Assembly (NCBI GenBank): GCA_031288535.1
Contig: JAITRF010000022.1
Location: 1-59,206 of the forward strand
Source of the DNA: Desulfovibrio sp.
Lineage (GTDB): Bacteria; Desulfobacterota; Desulfovibrionia; Desulfovibrionales; Desulfovibrionaceae
Direction: 5' to 3'
DNA: 59,206 nt
The notes beneath the pieces are model-generated. The model did no database searches and was not told the origin of the DNA. It was given only the letters and a program-made list of their open reading frames with translations. Made by a program: the position numbers and the translations under genes. Below, in pieces: positions 41,460 to 52,850 of the stretch (position 1 is its first letter; every line of letters starts with the position of its first letter).

Positions 41460-42668
41460 TCATTCCACCGTAAGACGCAGAAAGCGTTTTTTCCCGAGCT
41501 TTATCCGATACTCGCCGGCGGTCAGCGGTTTTGCCCCGTCTTGCAGCACCTGCCCGTCCACGCTCAAAGCCTTGTGGGAAATCAGCCTCCGCGCCTCGCT
41601 GCGCGAAGGGGCGAGGCCGGAGTCAGTCAAAAATGCTACCGGGGTGGAGCTTTCCCCTTCTTTGCAGACAAAGGCCGGGGCGTCTTCCGGCGCCCCTCCC
41701 CCGGCGAAGATCGCCCGGAAATCCGCAAGGGCCTCCTCGGCGGCTTTTTGCCCGTGATAGCGGGTGGTGAGCTCAAGGGCCAGATTTTCCTTGGCCCGCA
41801 TGGGATGCGTTTCGCCTTTCTCCACGGATTGCCGCAAACTCCGGATGTCTTCCAGGCTTTTCGCGGAGAGCAGTTCATAATAGCGCCACATGAGATCGTC
41901 CGACACGGACATGGTTTTGCCGAAGATCTGCGCCGGGGCTTCGTCTATGCCGATGTAGTTGCCAAGGGATTTGGACATTTTCTTGCCGCCGCCGAGCCCT
42001 TCGAGCAGAGGCATGGTCAGGATGCACTGCGCCTCCATGCCGTATTGTCCCTGCAAATGCCGGCCGACCAGCAGGTTGAATTTCTGATCCGTTCCGCCGA
42101 GTTCCACATCCGCTTTCAGCGCCACGGAATCATAGCCCTGGGCGAGGGGATAGAGAAACTCGTGAATGGAAATGGGGATGTTGGCCTTGTAGCGTTTTTC
42201 GAAATCGTCGCGCTCCAGCATCCTGGCGACAGTATAGCGGGAGGCCAGGCGGATGAAATCGGCCGCTCCCATCGTCCCCAGCCAGCGGGAATTGAAGGCG
42301 ACCTCAGTCTTTTCCGGGTCCAGGATTTTGAAAACCTGTTTTTTGTACGTTTCGGCGTTCGCCATGACCTGTTCCTCCGTAAGTGGAGGGCGGGTGTCGT
42401 TGCGCCCCGACGGGTCGCCGATACGGCCGGTGAAGTCGCCGATCAGAAAAATAACCTGGTGCCCCAGTTCCTGGAAATGCCGCATCTTATGGATGACCAC
42501 GGTATGCCCGAGGTGCAGATCCGGGGCCGTGGGATCGAATCCCACCTTGACGCGCAGGGGTTTCCCCCGGGCAAGCTTCCCGCGCAGTTCGTTTTCATCT
42601 ATAAGCTCGGCGCAGCCGCGCTTTATGAGGGCCATCTGTCCGTCCACGTCCGATGCGGGTCTGGTCAT
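41460..42668 (-). CDS. tyrS: Tyrosyl-tRNA synthetase
   Basis: Charges tRNA-Tyr. 402 residues: [13 protein letters not shown] (HIGH motif, about 45-57), [44 protein letters not shown] (KMSKS) and a C-terminal S4 RNA-binding domain ([18 protein letters not shown]). It is the TyrZ-like subtype in length. ATGA overlap with the upstream ahbB-like gene makes it the last gene of a tightly coupled hemB-ahbD-ahbB-tyrS operon, an odd pairing of heme synthesis with a housekeeping synthetase. Confidence 0.96.
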   Translation of the reverse strand: MTRPASDVDGQMALIKRGCAELIDENELRGKLARGKPLRVKVGFDPTAPDLHLGHTVVIHKMRHFQELGHQVIFLIGDFTGRIGDPSGRNDTRPPLTEEQVMANAETYKKQVFKILDPEKTEVAFNSRWLGTMGAADFIRLASRYTVARMLERDDFEKRYKANIPISIHEFLYPLAQGYDSVALKADVELGGTDQKFNLLVGRHLQGQYGMEAQCILTMPLLEGLGGGKKMSKSLGNYIGIDEAPAQIFGKTMSVSDDLMWRYYELLSAKSLEDIRSLRQSVEKGETHPMRAKENLALELTTRYHGQKAAEEALADFRAIFAGGGAPEDAPAFVCKEGESSTPVAFLTDSGLAPSRSEARRLISHKALSVDGQVLQDGAKPLTAGEYRIKLGKKRFLRLTVE

Positions 42669-43201
42669 TCTTCGCCTTCCTGGTCCATGTTGAAGTCCAC
42701 TTTTATTTTGTAGATGGCGCGCGCCGGCAGGTTCAGGATCGCGATGCCCGTTTCGCGCTCCATGCGCTCGATAAGGGCCGCGTTTTCAGCCCGCGAGGGT
42801 CCGATCAGGGTGAACCAGATATTGTATTTGTGCCGGCGCAGATAGTTATGCGTGACGCCGGGCTGGGCGTTGACCACGGCGACGAAGTCCCGGAGCTTTT
42901 CCGGAGGTACGGATGCGGCGCACAGGGTGCTGCAAAAACCGAGTTTGTCGGAACGGAAATTCGCCCCCAGGCGGCGGATTACGCCCACCTCTCTGAGCCT
43001 GCGCACCCGTTGCAGGGCTTCTTCCTCCGACAGCCCGCACTTTTCCCCGATCTCGGCGTAGGGGCGAGGCACTATGGGGAAAGAGGCCTGGATCAAACCC
43101 AGTATGCGCCGGTCCGCCGCGTCCAGCAAAGGTTCGCTCCCGGTCTGTTCCTGAGGATTTTCTCCTTCTTTTCCGGAGGATGAGGCGCGGATGCGTTTCA
43201 T
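42665..43201 (-). CDS. ahbB: Siroheme decarboxylase subunit (AhbA/AhbB, Lrp/AsnC-like)
   Basis: 178 residues of the NirD/AhbA-B family: a helix-turn-helix ([20 protein letters not shown], then [20 protein letters not shown]) and an AsnC-like ligand fold ([20 protein letters not shown]). AhbA and AhbB together decarboxylate siroheme to 12,18-didecarboxysiroheme. Only one subunit gene lies here, so its partner must be elsewhere. Adjacent to the heme synthase gene this reads better as an enzyme than a regulator. A and B cannot be told apart with certainty. ATGA overlaps on both sides. Confidence 0.78.
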   Translation of the reverse strand: MKRIRASSSGKEGENPQEQTGSEPLLDAADRRILGLIQASFPIVPRPYAEIGEKCGLSEEEALQRVRRLREVGVIRRLGANFRSDKLGFCSTLCAASVPPEKLRDFVAVVNAQPGVTHNYLRRHKYNIWFTLIGPSRAENAALIERMERETGIAILNLPARAIYKIKVDFNMDQEGEE

Positions 43202-44343
43202 TCCTGGCGCCCTTCCGGTCCGGGTTTTTGGCCGGGGAAATAAGCGCAGAGCGGTTCCTCGGCCAGATGATCTCCCGTCAGGCTGTATGCCCGCGCCCGG
43301 CAGCCCCCGCAGACCCGGTGGTATTCGCAAACTCCGCATTTGCCCCGGTAGCTGGATTTATCGCGGAATTCCAGGAAATATTTCGAGGATTGCCAGATTT
43401 TCGCGAAAGATTCCTCCCTGACGTTGCCGCAGTCCAGTTCCAGGTAGCCGCAGGGCTGCACCCGCCCGGTGTGGCTGATAAAACAGAAGCCGGTCCCGCC
43501 CAGGCACCCCCGGCTTACCGCATCCAGGCCGAAGGTCTCCGGGTTGACCCTGAGGCCGTCTTCTTTTGCGCGCTGGCGCATGATACGGTAATAATGGGGA
43601 GCGCAGGTGGCCTTGACCTGCATGGGGGTGGTTTTGCGGAAATCGTAAAACCAGTTCAAAACCGCCTCGTACTCGGCCGCGTTGATCACCTCGGCGCCCA
43701 AATCCGCCGCCCGACCCATGGGCACCAGAAGAAAAATATGCCAGGCGGCCGCGCCCAGTTCCCCGGCCAGAGCGGATATGCGCCTGAAGGAAGACATGTT
43801 GCTTTTGGTGACCGTGGTGTTGATCTGGAACTCCACGCCTTCGCCTTTCAGCAGCTCGATCCCGCGCAGGGCGGCGGCAAAAGCGCCGGGCACGCCGCGG
43901 AAGGCGTCATGGCTTTCGGCGTCCGGACCGTCCAGGGATACGGAACAGCGCGCTATGCCGCTTTCCCGGATTTTTGCCGCCAAATCCCGCGTGATCAGCG
44001 TGCCGTTCGGCGCCATGACGCAACGCAGCCCCTTGTCCCGGGCGTGATCGGCAAGCTCGAAAACATCCTTGCGCAGCAGCGGTTCCCCGCCTGTTAAAAT
44101 AATAATCGGCCGGCCGCATTCCGGAAAGCTGTCTATAAGCGCCTTTGCCTCCGATGTGGACAATTCGCCCGGATAGGGGTGGGGATGGGCTTCGGCTCGG
44201 CAATGCCGGCAGGCCAGGTTGCAGGAGCGGGTCACTTCCCAGGCGATGAGCCGCAACGGGGGGACGGGAGGCCGCAGGAGCTGGGATTCTTCTCCCGGCC
44301 CGCCGTGGGGCGAAGCCGTCTTTTCTTTCGCGCGGCTGTTCAA
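43198..44343 (-). CDS. ahbD: AhbD heme b synthase (radical SAM, SPASM-type)
   Basis: Oxidatively decarboxylates two propionates of Fe-coproporphyrin III to give heme b in the alternative pathway. 381 residues with [18 protein letters not shown] (cluster Cys41, 45, 48), [11 protein letters not shown], and C-terminal cysteines in [21 protein letters not shown] and [18 protein letters not shown] for auxiliary clusters. AhbC has a different N-terminus, so AhbD is favoured. A TTG start at 44343, overlapping the hemB stop and preceded by GAGG, is inferred because no ATG fits; longer upstream reading is hemB antisense frame. Confidence 0.85.
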   Translation of the reverse strand: MNSRAKEKTASPHGGPGEESQLLRPPVPPLRLIAWEVTRSCNLACRHCRAEAHPHPYPGELSTSEAKALIDSFPECGRPIIILTGGEPLLRKDVFELADHARDKGLRCVMAPNGTLITRDLAAKIRESGIARCSVSLDGPDAESHDAFRGVPGAFAAALRGIELLKGEGVEFQINTTVTKSNMSSFRRISALAGELGAAAWHIFLLVPMGRAADLGAEVINAAEYEAVLNWFYDFRKTTPMQVKATCAPHYYRIMRQRAKEDGLRVNPETFGLDAVSRGCLGGTGFCFISHTGRVQPCGYLELDCGNVREESFAKIWQSSKYFLEFRDKSSYRGKCGVCEYHRVCGGCRARAYSLTGDHLAEEPLCAYFPGQKPGPEGRQE

Positions 44344-45314
44344 AGCAGGCCTCGATGCAGCAGATCCCGCGTGAAATAGGTGATGATGAGGTCCGCCCCG
44401 GCCCGCTTTATGCCCAGCAGGGATTCCAGGATAACGGCGGTTTCGTCGATGCGTCCGAGCTCGGCCGCGGAGCGGATCAGCGCGTATTCGCCGCTGACCT
44501 GGTAGGCCGCCAGCGGCGCCGAAAAGGCGTCGCGCACCTCGCGGATCACGTCCAGGCAAGGGCCGGCCGGTTTGACCATGATGATGTCCGCTCCTTCCTC
44601 AATGTCCGCCGCCGCCTCGCGCAAGGCCTCCAGGCGGTTGGCGGGGTCCATCTGATAGCTTTTGCGGTCTCCGAAACGCGGGGCCGAAGCGGCCGCCTCC
44701 CGGAAAGGACCGTAATAGGCCGAGGCGTATTTGACGGAGTAGGCCATGATGGGGGTGGAGGTGAAGCCGTTCTCGTCCAACGCGTTGCGGATGAAGGCAA
44801 TCCTCCCGTCCATCATGTCCGAGGGGGCGATCATGTCCGCCCCTGCCTCGGCGTGGGAAAGGGCGGCGCGGGCGAGCAACTCCAGGGACTCGTCGTTCAG
44901 CACTTCGCCCGAGGCCCCGATCAGCCCGCAGTGGCCGTGGTCCGTATATTCGCACAGGCAGACATCGGTAATCAGGTAAAGGTCCGGAAACTTGTCCTTT
45001 ATTTTGCGCAGCGCGGTCTGGACGACGCCGTCCCTGGCGTAGGCCCCCTTGCCCGCAGGGTCCTTGCCCGAGGGTATGCCGAACAGCAGGCAGGCCGCGA
45101 CGCCGTCTCGCGCGTCCTGTTCCAGGGCCTTGACCAGTTCGTCCGGCGAATAGCGGTATTGTCCGGGCATCGCCGCAATGGGTGCGGGGCCGGCGGATTT
45201 GCCGCCTTCCTCAACAAAATAGGGCATGATCAGTTGCGCCCGGTCAAGGCGCGTCTCGCGCGTCATCGCCCGCAAATGCGGGGCGCCGCGCAGTCTTCTC
45301 CCTCTGTGAAACAT
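44340..45314 (-). CDS. hemB: Porphobilinogen synthase (5-aminolevulinate dehydratase)
   Basis: Condenses two 5-aminolevulinates to porphobilinogen. 324 residues: [16 protein letters not shown] start, zinc-binding [14 protein letters not shown] (three Cys), Schiff-base lysines in YSVKYAS and IIMVKPAG. The ATG at 45314 sits 6 nt after GGAG; the in-frame ATG 12 nt upstream overlaps that site and is less likely. It leads the hemB-ahbD-ahbB-tyrS operon, consistent with the siroheme branch. Confidence 0.96.
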   Translation of the reverse strand: MFHRGRRLRGAPHLRAMTRETRLDRAQLIMPYFVEEGGKSAGPAPIAAMPGQYRYSPDELVKALEQDARDGVAACLLFGIPSGKDPAGKGAYARDGVVQTALRKIKDKFPDLYLITDVCLCEYTDHGHCGLIGASGEVLNDESLELLARAALSHAEAGADMIAPSDMMDGRIAFIRNALDENGFTSTPIMAYSVKYASAYYGPFREAAASAPRFGDRKSYQMDPANRLEALREAAADIEEGADIIMVKPAGPCLDVIREVRDAFSAPLAAYQVSGEYALIRSAAELGRIDETAVILESLLGIKRAGADLIITYFTRDLLHRGLL

Positions 45315-45450
45315 ATCGCACTCCATTTATGGCATTTACGCATACACCCGACGGCGGGCAAAGCCCTCCCGCGCGCATCCCGCGACAAGGATTTGCGCGG
45401 CAAATCCTTGCAGTGCCCACTCCAAGCGAACACGCTTCAATCCCGCGAAC

Positions 45451-46416
45451 TCACCCGGCCCGCAGCCCCAGGGTGCGCAGTATGCCCAGGTCTTTTTCCA
45501 GGGGATTTCCGCGCAACGTCAGGTAGTCGCCGAGCATGAAACCGTTCGCGCCCGCGAAAAAAATCGCGTTCTCCCAGCCGGCGAGCACGGTGGTGCGCCC
45601 GCTGCAGATCAGGATGTCCCGTCCGGGGTGCATAAGGCGCATGACGGCGATAATTCCCAGGGCTTCGCTTGCGGACAGCAGCTCTCTCCCGGCCAAGGGC
45701 GTGCCGGGTATGGGATTCAGGAAATTCAGGGGGATGGAGTCCACGTCCAGTTCCCTGATGGTTTCCGACAATTCCAGGCGCTGCCCCCAGCTCTCGCCCA
45801 GTCCGAAGATGCCGCAGCAACACAGGCGCAGACCGGCGGCCTTCGCGTTGCGCGCGGTTTCCAGGCGCACGTCGTAGCCGTGAGTGGTGCAGACCGAGGG
45901 GAAAAAGCTGCGCGCGCTTTCCAGGTTGTGGTGGATGCTGGTAAATCCCGCTTCCTTCATCTGCCGGGCCTGTTCAAGGCTCAGCACGCCTATGGACGCG
46001 CAGAGCCTGATGCCGACGTCCCGGGTGATGCGCCTCGCCGCTTTGAGGATGCGCTCGAAATCTCCCTGGGTCGGCCCGGCCCCGCTGCACACTATGCCCA
46101 TGTAATCGGCCCCGGTTCCGGCCAGAAAGCTGGCGCGCCGGCAGAGGTCCTCCTCCGGAACCAGGGGGTGAATCGGCGTGGCGGCCGGATAGGCGGCGGA
46201 CTGGGCGCAGAAGCGGCAATCCTCGGGGCAACGCCCGGATTTGGCGTTTACTATGCCGCAGGTGAAGGGCGCGGACCCGCCGCTTTCGCGGACAAAACAG
46301 GCCGTGCCCATAATCTCCAGAAGCTTGCGCGGAAGCTGCGCGACGACCGCTCCTGCTTCCTTTGCGTCAAGCGCCTCGCCCCTGCGGGCCTTTTCCAGCA
46401 CTTCGGCATATTCCAT
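45451..46416 (-). CDS. bioB: Biotin synthase
   Basis: Radical SAM enzyme inserting sulfur into dethiobiotin. 321 residues: the cluster motif SGRCPEDCRFCAQS (Cys63, 67, 70), HHNLESARSFF, GLGESWGQRLEL and the C-terminal arginine region SGRTTVLAGWENAIFFAGAN with GDYLT. It starts 4 bp after the stop of the tRNA-thiolase-like gene, so they share a transcript; both handle sulfur. A partial family A dyad (AAGGATTTGCGCGGCAAATCCTT, about 45388-45410) lies between bioB and hemB. Confidence 0.95.
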   Translation of the reverse strand: MEYAEVLEKARRGEALDAKEAGAVVAQLPRKLLEIMGTACFVRESGGSAPFTCGIVNAKSGRCPEDCRFCAQSAAYPAATPIHPLVPEEDLCRRASFLAGTGADYMGIVCSGAGPTQGDFERILKAARRITRDVGIRLCASIGVLSLEQARQMKEAGFTSIHHNLESARSFFPSVCTTHGYDVRLETARNAKAAGLRLCCCGIFGLGESWGQRLELSETIRELDVDSIPLNFLNPIPGTPLAGRELLSASEALGIIAVMRLMHPGRDILICSGRTTVLAGWENAIFFAGANGFMLGDYLTLRGNPLEKDLGILRTLGLRAG

Positions 46417-46420
46417 AGGG

Positions 46421-47500
46421 TCAGACTTCGGTTTTTTCCCGGATCAGCGCCCGCGCCTTTTCCCAGGAATATTCAGAGAACCTGAGGCCAGAAGCGGATG
46501 CGGGATCGACTTCCACTTCCTCTCCCGGCCCTTCAGGGGCGCCTTCGGATACCAGCATGACGGTTTTGCCGCCGGATATTCCGGCCTTGGGCGTATAGGC
46601 GGCGGTGACGGCCGCGGCCGCGGTCACTGCCGCGGCCGGCCATGGTTCGGCAAAGAAACGTCCGAGGCCGGTGGGTCCGGGAAAATCCCTGCTCCGGAAA
46701 AAAAGATCGCGCGGTCCGGCAAAGTCCGCAAGGCGCTTGTTGTCCGCCTCGTTGCGTCCCACGACGAGGCGGAAGGATTCGCCCCCTTCTTCCGGAATAT
46801 GCCAGAGCTGGCGACCGGCGTTGCCCAGATAAAAATCCGCCGCCGCAGGGTGGGGCGTGTGGCGCAGGATCGGATAGTAGCTGCGGGCGTTGCCTGTTTC
46901 CGTAAGCCGGCAACCCCCGGCCGGGGTCGGGATTTCCGTGATGGAGAAACGGGCGGCCAGTTCCATCTGGGCTTTGCGCGAGCGTCCGTAAAATCCGAAA
47001 AGGCGGCTGCGGTCAATGACGCCTTCGTTTTCCGGCAGGGTCGGTTCAAGGCGCAGAGCCGAAAGGGGGCGCAAAAGCAGCCCTTTGAGACCGGCTTCGC
47101 GCCGGATGATGTTCAGGGCGTCCCGGCGCTGGGACATGGGGCGCTGCCCCAGCACTTCGCCGGTAACCACGCAGCAGGCCCCGAGTTCCCTCATGATGGT
47201 CGCCGCTTTGCGCAGCATGAGGATTTTACAGTCCACGCAAGGGTTGAAAACGCTGCCGAAGCCGTGGGGCGGCCGCGAGGCCAGCAGGCGGACAAAATCT
47301 TCGCCCGCGTCGACCGGCCGGATGTCGAGATCGTAAACCGCGCGCCACTGCTCCAGTTTGTGGGGTTTGCCGAAGAAGGGACTTATAAAGTGTAGACAGA
47401 TGACCTCAAGGCCCTGTTCCTTTATGACCTTGGCCGACAGCAGGCTGTCCAGGCCGCCGGACAGAAGGGCGACGGCCCGCCGTGCATTGCTTGCGCTCAT
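46421..47500 (-). CDS. PP-loop ATPase, tRNA thiolation-type, with NFACT-R-like C-terminus
   Basis: 359 residues. The N-terminal PP-loop [17 protein letters not shown] (about 9-25) adenylates tRNA in MnmA/ThiI/TtuA relatives, and [15 protein letters not shown] carries the Cys pair typical of the group. [18 protein letters not shown] is also conserved. The last 140 residues (from [12 protein letters not shown], with [15 protein letters not shown]) resemble the NFACT RNA-binding fold. It probably makes a 2- or 4-thiouridine in tRNA; the exact product is not clear. ATG after GAGGAG; bioB follows in the same transcript. Confidence 0.75.
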   Translation of the reverse strand: MSASNARRAVALLSGGLDSLLSAKVIKEQGLEVICLHFISPFFGKPHKLEQWRAVYDLDIRPVDAGEDFVRLLASRPPHGFGSVFNPCVDCKILMLRKAATIMRELGACCVVTGEVLGQRPMSQRRDALNIIRREAGLKGLLLRPLSALRLEPTLPENEGVIDRSRLFGFYGRSRKAQMELAARFSITEIPTPAGGCRLTETGNARSYYPILRHTPHPAAADFYLGNAGRQLWHIPEEGGESFRLVVGRNEADNKRLADFAGPRDLFFRSRDFPGPTGLGRFFAEPWPAAAVTAAAAVTAAYTPKAGISGGKTVMLVSEGAPEGPGEEVEVDPASASGLRFSEYSWEKARALIREKTEV

Positions 47501-47520
47501 GGGCTCCTCCCGGCTCCGTT

Positions 47521-47660
47521 CAGAGCGGTTTACGCTTGAGGATTGCCGTTTGGCGGCGGACAAAGCCCGTCTGCCCCAATCCCGCGGGCGATGCGAAACA
47601 ATGCTTCGCGCCGCCGGAGCATTTCATCAGGACGGATGTTTTCATTTCAAAATGCTCTAG
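47521..47660. repeat. Family F repeat in the recA leader
   Basis: GGTTTACGCTTGAGGATTGCC, GCCCCAATCCCGCGGG, GCGAAACAATGCTTCGC and CCGCCGGAGCATTTCATC, ending TTTCAAAATGCTC. It matches 12820-12950. It lies between the tRNA-thiolase-like gene and recA, which are divergent. Confidence 0.65.
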
Positions 47661-47781
47661 CCCACGCGGGGCGAAAAAGCAACACGCCTTTCGGGACGCG
47701 GCCTGGTGGGGGAAAAATGAAGTGACTTTGCCGCCGGCTTCTGATACCTATCCGCGTATACCTGCAGAAAAAGAGGTGCCC

Positions 47782-48867
47782 ATGGCGAGAAAACCCAGTC
47801 TCACCCCCAATGAAATGCGTTCCGAAGCCCTGGCGGCGGCGCTTACGACCATTGAGCGCCGGCACGGGGCCGGAGCCATAATGAAGCTTTCCGACAAAAC
47901 GCACGTGAACGTTCCGGTGATCCCCACCGGCTCCATAGGCCTGGACCTAGCTCTGGGCGTCGGAGGCATACCCAGGGGACGGGTTTCGGAGATATACGGC
48001 CCGGAATCGTCCGGCAAAACCACCATCGCCCTGCACATCATCGCTGAGGCGCAAAAGCTTGGCGGCACCTGCGCCTTTATCGACGCCGAGCACGCCTTGG
48101 ACATCAACTATGCCCGGCGCCTGGGGGTGAACACGGACGATCTGCTTATCTCGCAGCCGGATTTCGGCGAACAGGCCCTTGAAATAGCGGATCTGCTCGT
48201 CCGCTCCAACGCCGTGGACCTGGTCGTCATAGATTCCGTCGCCGCCCTCATCCCCCAGAACGAACTGGAGGGCAACATGGGTGAAACCCAGGTGGGCGGG
48301 CAGGCCAGACTCATGAGCCACGCCCTGCGCAAGCTCACCGGCTCCATCCACAAGTCGCGCACGGCGGTTATCTTCATCAACCAAATCCGCATGAAAATAG
48401 GAATGATGGTCGGATACGGGGGCAACCCGGAAACCACCACCGGCGGGCACGCGCTCAAGTTCTACGCCACGATTCGCCTTGACGTGCGCAAGATACAGAG
48501 CCTCAAGGACAAGGAAGAAGTTTTCGGCAACCGCACCAAGGTGAAGGTGGTTAAAAACAAAGTCGCCCCGCCCTTCCGCACGGCGATTTTCGACATACTT
48601 TACGGAACCGGCATTTCCCGCACCGGGGAGATAATCGACATCGGCGTCGAGGCGGGCATCGTGGAAAAGAGCGGGGCCTGGCTGTCCTACGGCAAGGAGA
48701 GACTGGGGCAGGGCAAGGAACAGGCGCGCGCCCTGCTGGAGGAAAACGAGGAACTGCGCCTTGAGGTGGAACGCAAAATCATCGAGCACCTGGGCATGAA
48801 CCCGGATGTACTGTCGAGAACCGCCGGGGATGACGCGGAAGACGACGGCGCCTTTGCCGAAGGATAA
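47782..48867 (+). CDS. recA: RecA recombinase
   Basis: ATP-dependent strand exchange protein and SOS co-protease. 361 residues: [16 protein letters not shown] (Walker A, about 70-85), [36 protein letters not shown] (Walker B), loop L2 [20 protein letters not shown] with GGHALKFYA, and an acidic tail (DDAEDDGAF). The ATG at 47782 follows GAGGTG; longer reading upstream runs through the repeat. No clear LexA box was found in the leader. alaS follows 42 bp later, the common recA-alaS linkage. Confidence 0.98.
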   Translation: MARKPSLTPNEMRSEALAAALTTIERRHGAGAIMKLSDKTHVNVPVIPTGSIGLDLALGVGGIPRGRVSEIYGPESSGKTTIALHIIAEAQKLGGTCAFIDAEHALDINYARRLGVNTDDLLISQPDFGEQALEIADLLVRSNAVDLVVIDSVAALIPQNELEGNMGETQVGGQARLMSHALRKLTGSIHKSRTAVIFINQIRMKIGMMVGYGGNPETTTGGHALKFYATIRLDVRKIQSLKDKEEVFGNRTKVKVVKNKVAPPFRTAIFDILYGTGISRTGEIIDIGVEAGIVEKSGAWLSYGKERLGQGKEQARALLEENEELRLEVERKIIEHLGMNPDVLSRTAGDDAEDDGAFAEG

Positions 48868-48909
48868 AGTCGTTTGCCGCTTTGGGCAATTTCGACCGGG
48901 AATGGAGAG

Positions 48910-51567
48910 ATGCGTACAACAAACGAGATACGGCGTCTTTTTCTGTCATATTTCAAGGAACGCGGGCATGAAATAAGAAGGTCCTCGTCGCTTGTGCCGC
49001 GTGACGACCCCTCGCTCCTCTTCACCAACGCTGGCATGGTGCAGTTCAAGAAGGTTTTCCAGGGTCTGGAAAAGTTGCAGTTTTCCCGCGCCGTCACCGC
49101 CCAGAAATGCCTGCGCGTGGGGGGAAAACACAATGACCTGGAAAACGTGGGACGTACCGCCAGGCACCATACCTTTTTCGAGATGCTCGGCAATTTTTCC
49201 TTTGGCGACTATTTCAAGGAAGACGCAATAAAATTCGCCTGGGAATTTTTGACGGCCGAACTCGGGTTGCCCGCCGAAAAACTTTATGTGACGGTCTTTC
49301 AGGACGACGAGGAAGCCGCTCTTTTGTGGAGCGGGCTCACCCCCGTGCCTGCGGAGCGCATCCTGCGCATGGGCGAGAAAGACAATTTCTGGCGCATGGG
49401 CGATGTCGGTCCCTGCGGTCCCTGCTCGGAAATACTCATCGACCAGGGCGAGCACATGAGCTGCGGCCCGGATTGCGGCATAGGACGTTGCGATTGCGAC
49501 CGCTTTCTTGAGATCTGGAACCTGGTGTTCATGCAGTTCAACGAGCTTGCGCCGGGACGGCGCGAGCCTTTGCCGAGGCCCAGCATAGACACCGGCATGG
49601 GGCTTGAGCGCATCGCAGCCGTTTGCCAGGGCGTTTTTTCCAATTATGAGACGGACCTTTTCCGCAACATCATCTCCGAAGCCTGCTCCCTGGCCGGGGT
49701 GAAATACAGTTGCAGCGCGCCCGACACCAATGAGGTGGACACCGCCCTGAGGGTTATCGCCGACCACAGCCGGGCCATGGCCTTTATGGCCGCCGACGGG
49801 ATAATGCCGTCCAATGAAGGCCGGGGCTACGTGCTGCGCCGCCTGATCCGCCGCGCCTACCGCTTCGGGCGGCTGATCGGCATGCCTTCGGTTTTTCTCT
49901 ACAAGACCGTAGACTGCGTGGCCGAGAATATGGGCGAGGATTTTCCGGAGCTGAACTCTTCGCGTTCCTTCACCGTCCGCGTTATCCGCGAGGAAGAGGA
50001 ACGCTTCGAGAAAACTCTGGACAAGGGGCTGGCTCTTCTGGAAGACGCCCTGGGGAGCCTGGAGGAACAGGCGGACATGTGCATCCCCGGCTCCGTGGCT
50101 TTCAAGCTTTATGACACTTACGGCTTCCCCCTGGACATTATCAACGACGTGAGCGAGAAGCGCGGCTTTGCCGTGGATGAGGCCGGCTTCCGCGCCCACA
50201 TGGCCGAACAGAAGCAAAGGGCCAAGGCCGCCTGGAAAGGGTCGGGAGAGAAGGACCTGGACGGGCCTTTGTCCACCCTTTTGGAGGAAGGACTGCGCAC
50301 GCGTTTCGTCGGCTATGATTTTCTGCGATCGGAATCGCGCATAGCCGCCCTGCTGGATGCGGACGGGATGCACGTCCCGCGTCTTGCCGAGGGAGCGGAG
50401 GGCTTTTGCGTGACCGGGATCACCCCTTTCTACGGCGCGTCCGGCGGCCAAACCGGAGACAGGGGGGAGATGCGCTCCCTGCAGGGCAGGGCCGAAGTTA
50501 CGGATACCCTGAAGGCCTCTCCGGACCTGACCGTACACCGGGTTCGGGTGAGCGCGGGGGATCTGCTTCTGGACGCGGAGGTTTCCCTGCACGTGGATGA
50601 AGAAAGGCGTCTGGCCTCTGCCCGCAACCACACCTGCACGCACCTTCTGCACGCGGCCCTGCGCCGGGTGCTGGGGGATCACGCCCGCCAGGCCGGTTCC
50701 CTGGTCGATCCGGAGCGCCTGCGCTTTGACTTCAACCATGTGAGCGCCGTGGGCGAGGCGGAAATCGCCGAGATTGAGCGCAAGGTGAACGCGGCCATCC
50801 TGGCCGACATCCCTCTGAAGACCGAAGTCTGCTCCTATGAGGATGCCGTGCGTTCCGGGGCGACGGCGCTTTTCGGCGAAAAATACGGCGATACGGTGCG
50901 CGTTGTGTCCATCGAAGGAGAATCCGTCGAATTGTGCGGCGGGGCGCACCTTTCACGCACCGGCCAGGCCGGATTCTTCGCCGTCGTCTCCGAAGCCGGC
51001 ATAGCCGCCGGGGTAAGGCGCATCGAGGCGATTACGGGCTGGAACGCCCTGGAGCTTTTCTCCCGGCAGCGGGCCGAGATCGAGGAGGCGCGCGGCCTTG
51101 TCCGGGGCAGGGCCGGAGAACTGCCGCAGCGCATCCGGCTTCTGCAGGAAGACACCAGGGCCTTGCGCAAGCGCCTGGAGAGCTTCACCGCCGGTGCCGC
51201 GGCCCAGGTGACCAAAAGCGTCATGGATCAGGTGGAAGACCTGGGCGGCATAAAATTTCTCGCCTTCCGCAGTTGCGCGCAGAATATCAAGACCCTGCGC
51301 GATCTGATGGACGATATGCGCTCCAAATTGTCCTCCGGCGTCATCTGCGCGACGGCCGAAGACGCCGAGGGCAAGGTGAGCATGATTCTCTCCGTTTCGC
51401 GCGATCTGCACAACCGCTTCACCGCCCCGGCCCTGATCCGGGAAGCGGCCGCCTTTATCGGCGGTTCCGGTGGTGGCCGCCCGGACTTGGCCCAGGCCGG
51501 GGGCAACGACCCCAAGGGCATCTCTGCGGCCTTTCATTCCCTGCGCGAGAAGTTGCGGCAGGGGTAA
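48910..51567 (+). CDS. alaS: Alanyl-tRNA synthetase
   Basis: Charges tRNA-Ala and edits mischarged Ser/Gly. 885 residues: class II core ([33 protein letters not shown]), a Cys-rich insertion [15 protein letters not shown], editing-domain metal sites [12 protein letters not shown] (about 575) and [13 protein letters not shown], and the C-Ala domain with the [15 protein letters not shown] glycine motif. The ATG at 48910 matches the family start; a GGAG lies close upstream. A TTG at 48874 is an alternative. Probably cotranscribed with recA. Confidence 0.97.
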   Translation: MRTTNEIRRLFLSYFKERGHEIRRSSSLVPRDDPSLLFTNAGMVQFKKVFQGLEKLQFSRAVTAQKCLRVGGKHNDLENVGRTARHHTFFEMLGNFSFGDYFKEDAIKFAWEFLTAELGLPAEKLYVTVFQDDEEAALLWSGLTPVPAERILRMGEKDNFWRMGDVGPCGPCSEILIDQGEHMSCGPDCGIGRCDCDRFLEIWNLVFMQFNELAPGRREPLPRPSIDTGMGLERIAAVCQGVFSNYETDLFRNIISEACSLAGVKYSCSAPDTNEVDTALRVIADHSRAMAFMAADGIMPSNEGRGYVLRRLIRRAYRFGRLIGMPSVFLYKTVDCVAENMGEDFPELNSSRSFTVRVIREEEERFEKTLDKGLALLEDALGSLEEQADMCIPGSVAFKLYDTYGFPLDIINDVSEKRGFAVDEAGFRAHMAEQKQRAKAAWKGSGEKDLDGPLSTLLEEGLRTRFVGYDFLRSESRIAALLDADGMHVPRLAEGAEGFCVTGITPFYGASGGQTGDRGEMRSLQGRAEVTDTLKASPDLTVHRVRVSAGDLLLDAEVSLHVDEERRLASARNHTCTHLLHAALRRVLGDHARQAGSLVDPERLRFDFNHVSAVGEAEIAEIERKVNAAILADIPLKTEVCSYEDAVRSGATALFGEKYGDTVRVVSIEGESVELCGGAHLSRTGQAGFFAVVSEAGIAAGVRRIEAITGWNALELFSRQRAEIEEARGLVRGRAGELPQRIRLLQEDTRALRKRLESFTAGAAAQVTKSVMDQVEDLGGIKFLAFRSCAQNIKTLRDLMDDMRSKLSSGVICATAEDAEGKVSMILSVSRDLHNRFTAPALIREAAAFIGGSGGGRPDLAQAGGNDPKGISAAFHSLREKLRQG

Positions 51568-51607
51568 CACCCTGCTTCGGCCAATTTTCGGGTCGGCGCG
51601 TCAAGGG

Positions 51608-52585
51608 TCATCCTTCGCCGTGGATTGCGGTTTGACACGCGCCGTCGGTCCCTATCCAGGCCCGGTACATGCTTTCTGTATTGAAGGGCAGGATCAGGTT
51701 GCCCTCCTTGTCCACCGCGATAAAGCCGCCGCTCCCGCCGAGGGCGGTGAGGTTGTCAAGCACCGCCCTGCCCGCCTCGGCAAGGCTTGCGCCTTGGTAG
51801 CGCATGCGCGCCGCTATGTCGTGCCCGACGCACAGACGTATGAAATATTCGCCCACGCCGGTGCAGGATACGGCCGCCACGGCATCGGCATAGCAGCCAG
51901 CGCCGATGAGCGGCGTATCGCCCACCCGCCCCGGAAGCTTGTTGGTCAGGCCGCCCGTCGAGGTCGCGGCCGCCAGGGCGTTGCTTCTGTCGCGCGCTAC
52001 CGCGCCTACGGTGCCCATCCTGCCCTTGTCGTCCGGATGGGCCGCGGGGGCATGGCTTTGGGCCGGCCAGGCCGTTCCGTCGTGGTCCAGCACCATGCGT
52101 AGCGGGTCTTTGGCGCGCGCCGCCAGAAGCTGGGCGTAACGCTGTTCGCTGTGGAAATATTCCTCCGGCTCGAAAGCCACTCCGAGGCCGCGCAGAAATT
52201 CCATGCCTCCCTCGCCCGCCAGCAGCACGTGGTTGGAGCGCTCCATGACCGCGCGGGCCGCGCGTACGGGGTTTTTCACTCCATGCACGCAGGTTACCGC
52301 CCCGGCGGCCAGGGTTCGGCCGTCCATGATCGCGGCGTCCATTTCGTGCGTCGCCTTGCTGGTGTATACCGCCCCGCGTCCGGCGTTGAACAGGGGACAA
52401 TCCTCCAGCATGGCCACGGCAAGGGTCACGGCCTCCACCGCGCCCACTCCCCCGGCCAGGGCCGCATAGGCGCTTGTGGCTATCCTGCGCAGGTTTTCTT
52501 CATAGTCGCGGGCGGCGTCCGGGGTGAGGGCGGCCCGGCTGACGGCGCCTGCTCCGCCGTGAATCGCGAGGACCGGATCGGACAT
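51608..52585 (-). CDS. iaaA: Isoaspartyl peptidase/L-asparaginase (Ntn hydrolase)
   Basis: 325 residues of the plant-type asparaginase family: AIHGGAGAVSR start, FNAGRGAVYTSKATHEMDAA, and the autocleavage site MGTVGAVARD (nucleophile Thr192) followed by STGGLTNKLPGRVGDTPLIG. It should self-cleave into two chains and hydrolyse isoaspartyl dipeptides or asparagine. No signal peptide, so cytoplasmic. It converges on alaS with a 40-bp gap. Confidence 0.92.
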   Translation of the reverse strand: MSDPVLAIHGGAGAVSRAALTPDAARDYEENLRRIATSAYAALAGGVGAVEAVTLAVAMLEDCPLFNAGRGAVYTSKATHEMDAAIMDGRTLAAGAVTCVHGVKNPVRAARAVMERSNHVLLAGEGGMEFLRGLGVAFEPEEYFHSEQRYAQLLAARAKDPLRMVLDHDGTAWPAQSHAPAAHPDDKGRMGTVGAVARDRSNALAAATSTGGLTNKLPGRVGDTPLIGAGCYADAVAAVSCTGVGEYFIRLCVGHDIAARMRYQGASLAEAGRAVLDNLTALGGSGGFIAVDKEGNLILPFNTESMYRAWIGTDGACQTAIHGEG

Positions 52586-52641
52586 GGCTGGCCTCCAAGG
52601 CGGATGAACCGGATATAGTTATTTATCTCCAAAAATATCAA

Positions 52642-52653
52642 GCATGTTATATC
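52642..52653 (-). promoter_or_regulatory. AT-rich promoter-like motif upstream of iaaA
   Basis: GCATGTTATATC is a variant of the AATATGTTATATT dyad seen before thrC and lpxC. On the minus strand it reads TGATATAAC when its neighbour base is included, an extended -10-like sequence 57-68 bp before iaaA. Confidence 0.3.
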
Positions 52654-52815
52654 AGAAATTCTTTGTGCGCCGGGCTCAGCTATTGACTTTCCCTCCCGGC
52701 GGGGCTAAAAGTTAAATGTTGAGGGAACCTCGGCCTCTGTGGCAACAGAAACTGGGGTCGGCACGGCGCGATGAGCGCCCCCGTGCACGGCTGCCAAGTG
52801 ACGGTTAGTTTTCGG

Positions 52816-52843
52816 CCCCGTATCAGTTACGCCTGATACGGGG
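52816..52843. terminator. Strong hairpin without T-run
   Basis: CCCCGTATCAG pairs perfectly with CTGATACGGGG around a 6-nt loop. It lies just past the 23-codon minus-strand frame at 52851. Neither side has a T-run, so intrinsic termination is doubtful. Confidence 0.35.
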
Positions 52844-52850
52844 TCAACTG

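Noticed and set aside
45305..45312. GTGAAACA half site near the hemB start
   Set aside because: Only one arm of the dyad matches.
47660..47781. LexA box in the recA leader
   Set aside because: No gram-negative (CTGTN8ACAG) or gram-positive type box was visible.
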